Assembly (NCBI GenBank): GCA_009774375.1
Contig: VSNO01000072.1
Coordinates: 1 to 21,299, forward strand
Direction of reading: 5' to 3'
DNA length: 21,299 nt
DNA from: Lachnospiraceae bacterium
GTDB lineage: Bacteria > Bacillota > Clostridia > Lachnospirales > Lachnospiraceae
This document shows positions 1-6,768 of the stretch, piece after piece (position 1 is the first letter of the stretch; each line of letters begins with the position of its first letter). A program made the translations under genes and the position numbers. Under the pieces are notes generated by a model, which saw only the letters and a program-made list of their open reading frames with translations, searched no databases and had not been told where the DNA came from.

Positions 1-242
1 AACCGACAATACCCTACACCCTTTTACCTTTCCGCTTTATACTATCACGGAAATCCCTGACTTTTGCGTGAAAGTATGCTTTTGCCTGATAGTACGATTT
101 TTGCCCCTATCGCCATCCTATCAGCGGCGTTAAAAAACACAAAAATAGGGGTCCACCACCCACCGTGATGAACCCCACCAAACCTTAAAACCCTTGATTT
201 TAAGCCATTCTTCAATACTTTCGCCTGCGAGCACCCAAATTC
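1..242. other. left-end sequence after the broken chemoreceptor; no gene supported
   Basis: No convincing gene lies here. Read leftward, the chemoreceptor frame closes at 243-245 and the following sequence, though perhaps weakly receptor-like near 185-245, has stops in all useful frames. It holds two imperfect 16-base direct repeats, at 61-76 and 79-94 (14 of 16 bases identical, pattern CTTTTGCNTGANAGTA), and an inverted repeat TACTATCA/TGATAGTA at 40-47 and 87-94. It could be degraded read sequence at a contig end, the end of an inserted element, or true intergenic DNA. I cannot tell which. Confidence 0.4.
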
Positions 243-1928
243 CTATGGCATCAATTCAAGATTGCCGCCTGTACAGCCGCTCCCCCTCGCGATCTCCTCA
301 AAGGCAGTGCTCACCACCTCCGATGCGCCCTTCGTCCTGTTCGCCTTGCTCTCCAGCTCGCCACCTACCTCCGCAAGGTTGGTCGATATCCCCTGCAGTT
401 TTCTGATGCTGTCCTCGAGTTTGTCCAGAAATCCGTTCAGATTCCTGCCAAACTGCGAAAATTCATCCCTGCCGTCCGCCTTGATCCTGACGGAGATGCT
501 TCCCTGGGCTATCTTGTCCAGTGCCTTCTTAAAATTCGTCACACTCCTGTCAATGCCTGTACCGATCAGGACTGTCATGCCGACAAGGATCATCGACGCC
601 ACGATCAGCACGATCACACTCAGTTTCCCCACCGTCGATTTGATCTGTGCCATATCCTTAGATGCCATGTCCTTGATCACCTCGCACAGGGACGTGAGAT
701 CCGCATTCAGCGTCGCATTTTCCGCCTTCAATGCGAGAATCTTGTCGTCGAGCACCTTCATCTGTGCGAGGATCTCCTTCTTGGCGCCAAGTTTCGCTTC
801 GGAATCCCCGGCAAGACCGCTGTCCGTCGTATACAGCGGAATGTTTGTCTCCATCTCCGCGACCAGCTGCTCGATCTCGGTGTAGCTCTCGGTCACATCC
901 TTTCCCTCAACCACCAGCTTGCTGTATGCGCCCACCTTGTTGTCAAGCTGCTCAAGGCTTCCGCTAAAGCCATACGCACCCGAGTAGGCACCACCGTACT
1001 TGTAGTCAAACGTCATGTCTGTCGGCTCCAGATAGAGCGTGTACTCTATCGTGGAATAATTCTGCGGATCGTACTCGCTGACGGGGATCTGCACTGCAAA
1101 CTCCTCCCAGCTGTCACCGGAAGCGTTGAAGTTACAGCCTACGCGGATCGCCGGCCTGCCGTCGAACGTGAGGACTTCGCTGTCCACGTAGGCGACATTG
1201 GAACCTGTCACCGAATCGACTGCGTTCAGGTCGATCTCCGCCTGGTCCGCACCTTTGGTAAAGCGAATATCCGTAATGTAACAGTTGTTATGGTATGTGA
1301 GTGTCCCCCCGATACGGAAGATCAGTGCATTCCTCCTCACACCGTGCGGCACAGGCCCGGAGTAGACAAGCTTCACATACTCTTTGCCATCGATCTCCAC
1401 GCGCTCACCGCTCGCCCACATGTTGGCATCGCTCCACTTGATCTCCAGCCATTCAGGCTTATCCACCAGCACAGAAAAGCTCTCCGACAGCGCGCTGTTC
1501 GCTTCCATGTACTGCCCGTACAGTCCGCTTGCGCCGTCAAATCCCCTTGTGCTGCTCATCTCGCTGATCTGGCTGTAATTGTCCCGGATCCTTGTCAGTT
1601 CATCCAGCATTTTTCCGATCTTTTCTTTGTATGCCGCACCTGTCATACCCTGCAGCACTTCCACGTTGGAGAGCATCTGGGACAGGTTGCCCAGAATATT
1701 GTCCAGATACTTCTGATCGATATAGTATTGGTACTGCGCCTCCAGTGCAAGGTTTTTCGCCTGCAGCACGTCAATCTCATTGACGATCGAACCGATCTCG
1801 CTGTTGCTGCTGTTCCTGTTCAGCGAGTTGATCCCCAGCACACCGATACAGACTGCCACCAGAATTGAAAAGATCCCCATCAGCAGTATCTTGCTCTTGA
1901 TCGTCTGAAACACTCCTGTACTTTTCAT
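243..1928 (-). CDS. methyl-accepting chemotaxis protein, C-terminus truncated/frameshifted
   Basis: This is a chemoreceptor that should sense an extracellular ligand and signal to CheA/CheW. Residues about 15-33 form TM1, a long extracytoplasmic region follows, TM2 lies at about 436-461, and a HAMP-type linker at about 462-515 (KKALDKIAQGSISVRIKADG). The sensor region is unusual: helical segments (about 35-150 and 310-430) flank a beta-rich stretch (about 155-300) rich in W, Y, G and N that resembles a carbohydrate-binding fold. The signalling domain begins (STAFEEIARG) but is lost: the last ten or so residues are out of frame and the stop comes where some 200 or more residues should follow. 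Removing one base from the C5 run at 282-286 gives the receptor-like ARGAAVQA, so a frame error is likely. The ATG overlaps the GH43 stop (ATGA), preceded by GGAGG. A real disruption or a low-quality contig end are both possible. Confidence 0.85.
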   Translation of the reverse strand: MKSTGVFQTIKSKILLMGIFSILVAVCIGVLGINSLNRNSSNSEIGSIVNEIDVLQAKNLALEAQYQYYIDQKYLDNILGNLSQMLSNVEVLQGMTGAAYKEKIGKMLDELTRIRDNYSQISEMSSTRGFDGASGLYGQYMEANSALSESFSVLVDKPEWLEIKWSDANMWASGERVEIDGKEYVKLVYSGPVPHGVRRNALIFRIGGTLTYHNNCYITDIRFTKGADQAEIDLNAVDSVTGSNVAYVDSEVLTFDGRPAIRVGCNFNASGDSWEEFAVQIPVSEYDPQNYSTIEYTLYLEPTDMTFDYKYGGAYSGAYGFSGSLEQLDNKVGAYSKLVVEGKDVTESYTEIEQLVAEMETNIPLYTTDSGLAGDSEAKLGAKKEILAQMKVLDDKILALKAENATLNADLTSLCEVIKDMASKDMAQIKSTVGKLSVIVLIVASMILVGMTVLIGTGIDRSVTNFKKALDKIAQGSISVRIKADGRDEFSQFGRNLNGFLDKLEDSIRKLQGISTNLAEVGGELESKANRTKGASEVVSTAFEEIARGSGCTGGNLELMP

Positions 1929-3355
1929 TGCATTTTATCCTCCGTCCCTGTTTTCAGCGCAAAAGACAGCAGCGATGCATTTCCGCCGCCCCTGTAAGTG
2001 AGGTAGAGCGCATGCACACCGTCATCGAGCGCGATCGGCGCGCTGTACTCCTCCCAGACATTGGTGTTGTGGATCGGAATGCGCGCGAGCACCTCCCCGT
2101 CCCACTTCGTCCGGACCTCAAAACAGCCCTCCGCATAGCCGCGTGTCCTGATCGATACCGCCGTCACATGCCTGCAGTCGAAATACTTGAACCCTGCCGT
2201 CGCGGTATCCCTCATATTGCCGATATAGCCCGGATTCTCGTCGCCGTCGCGCCCGTCCTGCATGATCTTCGGGAAACGGTCGTCCCCGACATAGACGGAA
2301 ACCGTATCCGTAAACAGATTGCAGGCAAGATATGCCCCGTACTCGCCCTCGCCCACAAGCGGTCCGCCATTCAATCCGCAGGAGGTCATCTCCGCCTGCA
2401 CGATCGTTCCGTCAGAAAGCATCTCGATCTTCTCCGCACAGCCCTGACGGCTGTACCATGTACCATTCGTGTGACGGTGGTAGAAAATATACCATGATCC
2501 GCCGATCTCCACCATACTGCCATGGTTATTCGCACCGTATGCCATCGGACGGTCGGCCGGCTTGTAGCTGTCTATGTGCAGATCGCAGTTGCTGACGATG
2601 ACACCCCCATAGACAAATCCCCCGTCAGGCTTGTCGCTGACCGCGTAGCACAGCTCATGCATCACGATGGACGAGTAGATAAAATAATATTTTTCCCCCA
2701 CCACGCGGATCGATGCCGCCTCAAAGTACTCATGTCCTTCATATCCCGTCCCCTCGCTGTACTCACAGCCAGGAACAATGATGCGCGGCGCCTCTGTGAC
2801 CGTGAGCATATCCGCATCGAGCACCGTCACCATGGCGCCGCTCCTCGCGCGGTCTCCGCGCGGGCAGAACCCGGTGTACAGATAGGTGCTGCCGCCCAGC
2901 GTCAGCACCCCTGGATCAAACTGGGGCTCGTCGCCTTCCCGCTCACCGAGGCGGGTGTTATCGTCGTAGTGTACATAACCGTAAAATTCAAACTTCCCCG
3001 CCGGCGTGTCGCAGACCGCGACCGACACGACACTGACCTTATCGAGCACATAATACAGATAATATCTGCCGTCCGGACCTACCGTGATATCGGGCGCATA
3101 CAGACACATTTTCCCGTCCCTGTTCAGCGGATCGGCGTCCTTTGGGTAGATCACGCCCTCATAGCGCCAGCTGCCCAGATCATCCACCGGCGCCGACCAG
3201 CACACATAGTCCCCCATACAGAACACATACCCGTTATAATAGTCATGCGAGCCGTAGACATACACCCTGTCCCCGAACACATACGGCTCACCGTCCGGTA
3301 TGTACTCCCACGGGGGCAGGTATGGATTCAACGCCTGCTTCACTGTTTTACTCAT
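1925..3355 (-). CDS. glycoside hydrolase family 43 protein, probably cytoplasmic
   Basis: Predicted beta-xylosidase or alpha-L-arabinofuranosidase-type enzyme of 476 residues. The GH43 five-bladed propeller fills roughly residues 10-340: NPYLPPWEYIPDGEPYVFGD carries the likely base Asp21, YAPDI the pKa-tuning Asp89, and HEYFEAASIR the likely general acid Glu212. The C-terminal about 100 residues (RTRGYAEGCFEVRTKWDG, then VHALYLTYRG) look like a CBM6-type beta-sandwich. No signal peptide or lipobox is visible, so it likely acts inside the cell on imported oligosaccharides. I start at the internal ATG at 3355, which has an AAAGGA site and begins just before the family's usual N-terminus; the upstream ATG at 3394 has no ribosome site and adds 13 unrelated residues. 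The stop overlaps the chemoreceptor start by 4 bases, suggesting coupled translation. The exact substrate is not determined. Confidence 0.9.
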   Translation of the reverse strand: MSKTVKQALNPYLPPWEYIPDGEPYVFGDRVYVYGSHDYYNGYVFCMGDYVCWSAPVDDLGSWRYEGVIYPKDADPLNRDGKMCLYAPDITVGPDGRYYLYYVLDKVSVVSVAVCDTPAGKFEFYGYVHYDDNTRLGEREGDEPQFDPGVLTLGGSTYLYTGFCPRGDRARSGAMVTVLDADMLTVTEAPRIIVPGCEYSEGTGYEGHEYFEAASIRVVGEKYYFIYSSIVMHELCYAVSDKPDGGFVYGGVIVSNCDLHIDSYKPADRPMAYGANNHGSMVEIGGSWYIFYHRHTNGTWYSRQGCAEKIEMLSDGTIVQAEMTSCGLNGGPLVGEGEYGAYLACNLFTDTVSVYVGDDRFPKIMQDGRDGDENPGYIGNMRDTATAGFKYFDCRHVTAVSIRTRGYAEGCFEVRTKWDGEVLARIPIHNTNVWEEYSAPIALDDGVHALYLTYRGGGNASLLSFALKTGTEDKMQ

Positions 3356-3442
3356 ATTCGCACCATTCCTTTCCAAATCTGTTTTCCCTTCCATGGCACC
3401 CAGCCAGTCCTGTCAGCAGCACCCGGCTCGCCTGCCCTGTCC

Positions 3443-4780
3443 TTATGAATCTCCGCTGCAGGCATCTATGACCGCATCCACGTACCCCTGGTCAAACCAA
3501 GTCACATTCTGCCTGTCGAGATAGCCGAAGGTCTCCCCCTTCGTCACATCCGCGATGCTGCCGTTGTCCCACAGGATGCACGGGATCTGCACCGTCTCGC
3601 CCGCCGAGTCCTTGCATGCCGTGACCGCCTGACTGACATAGTATGACGCGTGCTCCCTGCGCGACTCCTCGTTGTCCGCCTTCAGGATCGTGCCCCACTC
3701 GCTGATGACGACCGGCACATCCTTTGATGTCCACTGCTGGTTGATCACGCGGAACACTTCCCGCACGTCGCTCTGCACCTGCTCGTCAAACACGCTCCTG
3801 CCGTTCTCCGACACATCCATGCAGAAAAAGTAGGGGGAGTAGGGGTGCGTCGACACCATGATCCGGTTGGGATAACCGCCCTTGTCTGTCGGAAGCACCT
3901 GGTTTTTGTAGGAATACAGATTCCCGGCGTAACCTGTACACATGATGAAACGCGAGGCGTTATATCCGCTGTCCACCGCGCGGATCGCGTCGACGCCTGC
4001 CTGGGAGTACGTGTTGATGATGCGCTGCGCCTCCTGCGAATTGAGCGTGTCCGGCGTCCACTCATCGTCCGTGCCTGAGAGACGCACCTCGTTGACCACC
4101 TCAAAGATCAGATGAAGGTCATACGCTGCAAACTCCTCTGCCACCTGCGTCCAGATCTGCGTGATATAGTTGATCGACTGCTCCTGACACTCCGCTGTCG
4201 GATAGATAAAGCGCTTGTCCTTGTTGTCGTCGTGATGGATGTTGATGACGACATAGAGCCCCTCATCATAGCAGTAATCCACGACTTCCCGCACCCTGCC
4301 CATCCATGCATCACTGATGGTATAGACCGTTTTTCCGTCTTCGTCCGCCGTGATGTCGACATGGTTGTGCCATGACACCGGGATCCTGACCGTGCGGAAC
4401 CCCTGCTCTTTCACCAGACCGATCATCTCCCTCGTCGTCCTGGTACTGCCGGGCAACCATGCGCCCTCATAGTCAAGTTCGTCGGAAAGCCCGCTGCAAT
4501 CGATCGCGTCAAAAGTATTTCCCAGATTCCAGCCCATGCCCATATCCGCCACAAAGTCCTGCCAGCGCACACCGTCATCCTTCTGTTCGACGACTGGTTC
4601 CTGCGCCTGTGCCACTGTTTCTGTCTCCAACTCATTATTTAATCCATTATTCAACTTATTGTCCAATTCCTCTACTTCCGTTTCCGCCGTCTGTACAGGT
4701 GTCTGCGCCGCCGTCTGCCCGCAGCCAGACAGGAGCACCCCCGCCAGCAGCACTGTCAGCAAAACCACTCTCTTCCTCAT
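3443..4780 (-). CDS. glycoside hydrolase family 5 lipoprotein (endo-beta-glycanase)
   Basis: Predicted secreted, lipid-anchored retaining endoglycanase of 445 residues. The N-terminus is a lipoprotein signal (LLAGVLLSGC, lipidated Cys20), followed by a low-complexity linker to about residue 70. The GH5 barrel begins at MGMGWNLGNTFDA. Family landmarks are GFRTVRIPVSW, the IHHD pair His182/His183, the acid/base Glu231 in FEVVNEV, STHPYS, and the nucleophile Glu361 in VISEWG. The general pattern is closest in my memory to GH5_4-like glucanases and xyloglucanases, but a mannanase is not excluded. The start has GGAGG seven bases upstream, and its ATG overlaps the stop of the preceding gene (ATGA). 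It would cut polysaccharide at the cell surface and feed the binding proteins encoded upstream. No separate carbohydrate-binding module is seen. Confidence 0.92.
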   Translation of the reverse strand: MRKRVVLLTVLLAGVLLSGCGQTAAQTPVQTAETEVEELDNKLNNGLNNELETETVAQAQEPVVEQKDDGVRWQDFVADMGMGWNLGNTFDAIDCSGLSDELDYEGAWLPGSTRTTREMIGLVKEQGFRTVRIPVSWHNHVDITADEDGKTVYTISDAWMGRVREVVDYCYDEGLYVVINIHHDDNKDKRFIYPTAECQEQSINYITQIWTQVAEEFAAYDLHLIFEVVNEVRLSGTDDEWTPDTLNSQEAQRIINTYSQAGVDAIRAVDSGYNASRFIMCTGYAGNLYSYKNQVLPTDKGGYPNRIMVSTHPYSPYFFCMDVSENGRSVFDEQVQSDVREVFRVINQQWTSKDVPVVISEWGTILKADNEESRREHASYYVSQAVTACKDSAGETVQIPCILWDNGSIADVTKGETFGYLDRQNVTWFDQGYVDAVIDACSGDS

Positions 4781-5685
4781 TTTCTTCCCTCCGTCTTCTT
4801 TGCGGCATCCGCCACAAATTGACCGATCTTTTCGCGCATAAACTTTTGTTTCTCCTCCCTCACAAGGAAATACAGATACGCGTCCAGCACATACTGATAG
4901 GGCATACCCCTGCCAGCGATCTTAAAATTCACAAATCCTCTCTCAATATAACTTCCGATCTCATCATTGGATATGAACGCCGGGCGCTTTGTGCACTCCG
5001 CGAAAGTCTTGTTGGGATTGGCGTTGGGACATTGAAAGACATCCTTCACATCGAACTCAAGCTGCGCCCTTGACTGCTGTGCATAATGCTCCGCACGCCG
5101 CTGGCAGCCCGGTGTGCACACCTCGTTCACCAGCAGTTCTATGCGCCCCGCATGGGGCTCTAACTCCTTTAGCGCGCTTTCATTGTGATTCAGATCATAG
5201 TCCAGGACGACCAGATGATACCCCCGCTCCAGCTCCCTGAGCACCCCTTCCGTCTGCACGATCCTCTTTGTGGTGGATGAGATCAACGGAAACCGCGGCC
5301 ACTCGCGCCGGATATAGTCCTCCAGCACCGAAGTGTTGACAAGCACCTGGTTCATGCCGTTATCCGCAAGCCGCATGATGAGGTTGCAGTAGGTATCCTG
5401 GACATGCTTTTCCTCCAGGACAGCGTTCGTCCACGTGAACCGCACCGGCACGCCCTTGCTGTTATAGAGTTTCAGGGTCGCCTCGATATCCCTCTTCCCG
5501 GCGATCCCCATGACCACACGCCCGCCGTTCCAGATAGCGCCCGGGAAAGTCCCGTAGACGGATCCGATCCTGTACCCCTCACGGAAACATTCCGGGTACT
5601 GCTCCATCAGCGTGATCACCGCACAATTTAACTGCCTGTAGTAACAAAATCCCGGCAGATGCCAGAAAACCTCTCTCTCAGCCAT
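4777..5685 (-). CDS. U32-like conserved-cysteine protein, second of a pair
   Basis: Function unknown. This 302-residue soluble protein is a clear paralogue of the gene just upstream. Shared blocks include FREG...YG.FP..IWNGGR (about 34-56), VRFTWTN (81-87), ADNGMNQVLV (107-116), YHLVVLDYDLN (156-166), LLVNEVCTPGC with RRAEHY (185-201), and GFVNFKIAGR (250-259). The last block resembles the GxxxFKIEGR signature near the end of the barrel in U32 peptidase-family proteins (YhbU, YegQ, UbiU/UbiV). Cys100, Cys190, Cys194, Cys219 and Cys231 have counterparts in the paralogue, so a metal or iron-sulfur site is possible. ATG at 5685 has GGGAG eight bases upstream and overlaps the preceding stop by 8 bases, and its own stop overlaps the GH5 start. 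There is no signal peptide. The U32 link is by motif only. Confidence 0.75.
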   Translation of the reverse strand: MAEREVFWHLPGFCYYRQLNCAVITLMEQYPECFREGYRIGSVYGTFPGAIWNGGRVVMGIAGKRDIEATLKLYNSKGVPVRFTWTNAVLEEKHVQDTYCNLIMRLADNGMNQVLVNTSVLEDYIRREWPRFPLISSTTKRIVQTEGVLRELERGYHLVVLDYDLNHNESALKELEPHAGRIELLVNEVCTPGCQRRAEHYAQQSRAQLEFDVKDVFQCPNANPNKTFAECTKRPAFISNDEIGSYIERGFVNFKIAGRGMPYQYVLDAYLYFLVREEKQKFMREKIGQFVADAAKKTEGRK

Positions 5686-6658
5686 TGTCAAATCTCCCTT
5701 CCCGCCGCTGCTGCCATTTGGAGGGCTTTGGCCTTCCCACCGTGATCAGCCTGCTCGCCGCCATGCTGTTGAGCAGCGTGGTCGCGGCGTCCACACGGTA
5801 CTCGGGGCGTATCAGATAGTGGCAGTAAACCTCCATGATATAAAAGAGGTTCGCCGTCCTTCCTTCCAGCTTGAAATTGGTAAAACCCATCGGCACGTAT
5901 TTCTCCCAGATATCCTCGGGCGACACGTAAGTGCAGTAACTCTGTATCGTGGCAAACTCATTGTGCTCCCCGTAGTCGCAGTGCCAGGGTTCCAGAGGGA
6001 TCTGCCTGTCGGGAGTGCGTGTGCGGTTTTCGAGCATGATGCGCTGGTTCTTCGCCTCGTTCTCGTAGTGCCTGCCCCGCCTTGGACAGTCCGGCTGACA
6101 CACCGCATTCACAAGGATCTCGCATCGCCCTTTGTCCTGGATCCTTTCCAGCTCGTCAAAGCGGTTGTTGAAATTGTAATCCAGCACCACGAGGTGGTAG
6201 TCTTTTTTCAGTTCCTCATTCACCTCGTCGATATCGCGGATCTCCTTGCAGGTAGAGCTGTTGATCTTGAAGCCCGGATAGTTCCTGCGCACATATTCCT
6301 CCAGGAGCGGTGACACGACAAGAACCTCGTTCTTCCCGTTATCCGCCGTCTTCATGCAGAAATTGCAGTATGGATCCCTCAGATCCTCCTCGTCGAGGAA
6401 CATGTTCGTGTAGGTATAGCGCACGGACACGCCCTTGTCGTTGATACTTTTAACCGCACTCTGTATATACCCCGCGTCACACTGGTCGTTTGGCGAGCGC
6501 CTGCCGCCATTCCAGAGCGACATGGGAAACTCCCCGAAAAAGGACGCGATCTTCACGCCTTCCCTGAAATAATGCGGCCTTTTCTCAAGCATTGACAGCA
6601 GCATCATATTCAGCGGAAAATTCTGCCGCAGCCCCGGCAGATGAAACCAAACCTCCAT
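5678..6658 (-). CDS. U32-like conserved-cysteine protein, first of a pair
   Basis: Function unknown. This 326-residue soluble protein is paralogous to the next gene. It starts MEVWFHLPGL, carries FREGVKIASFFGEFP and LWNGGRR (32-53), VRYTYTN (79-85), ADNGKNEVLV (105-114), YHLVVLDYNFNN (154-165), ILVNAVCQPDC with RRGRHY (181-198), and GFTNFKLEGR (258-267). Cys98, Cys187, Cys191, Cys227 and Cys242 appear to match the five cysteines of its partner, and His197 of the C-x3-C...RRxxHY motif is also shared. I choose the ATG at 6658 because AAAGGA lies seven bases upstream. A longer reading from 6709 would run through a terminator-like hairpin and adds unrelated residues. The adjacent overlapping genes suggest the two proteins act together. 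They may be U32/UbiV-like Fe-S proteins, but no reaction can be assigned. Confidence 0.75.
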   Translation of the reverse strand: MEVWFHLPGLRQNFPLNMMLLSMLEKRPHYFREGVKIASFFGEFPMSLWNGGRRSPNDQCDAGYIQSAVKSINDKGVSVRYTYTNMFLDEEDLRDPYCNFCMKTADNGKNEVLVVSPLLEEYVRRNYPGFKINSSTCKEIRDIDEVNEELKKDYHLVVLDYNFNNRFDELERIQDKGRCEILVNAVCQPDCPRRGRHYENEAKNQRIMLENRTRTPDRQIPLEPWHCDYGEHNEFATIQSYCTYVSPEDIWEKYVPMGFTNFKLEGRTANLFYIMEVYCHYLIRPEYRVDAATTLLNSMAASRLITVGRPKPSKWQQRREGRFDNG

Positions 6659-6673
6659 CTTTTCATCCTTTCC

Positions 6674-6707
6674 AAAAAGGGGATGGCGCTCGGAAAACAC
6701 CATCCCC
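6674..6707 (-). terminator. intrinsic terminator-like hairpin after the SBP2 gene
   Basis: On the minus strand GGGGATGGTG pairs with CGCCATCCCC (8 Watson-Crick pairs, then one T-G wobble and one G-C) across a 9-base loop, directly followed by TTTTT. It lies 62 bases beyond the SBP2 stop and before the next start at 6658, so it would end or attenuate the transporter transcript and lower expression of the downstream enzymes. Hairpins behind binding-protein genes also commonly stabilise their mRNA. Confidence 0.75.
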
Positions 6708-6768
6708 ATGTCTGTTAATCACTATTTATTTGATCTGGTACAGCGTTGCCGCGAATTTTACTTCATGA

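Noticed and set aside
1..242. A transposase or insertion sequence that truncates the chemoreceptor
   Set aside because: No transposase fragment, clear terminal repeat pair or target duplication is visible; sequence error at a contig end explains it as well.
6659..6709. An upstream ATG at 6709 for the first U32-like gene
   Set aside because: The added residues would be encoded by the terminator hairpin, and a good AAAGGA site points to 6658.
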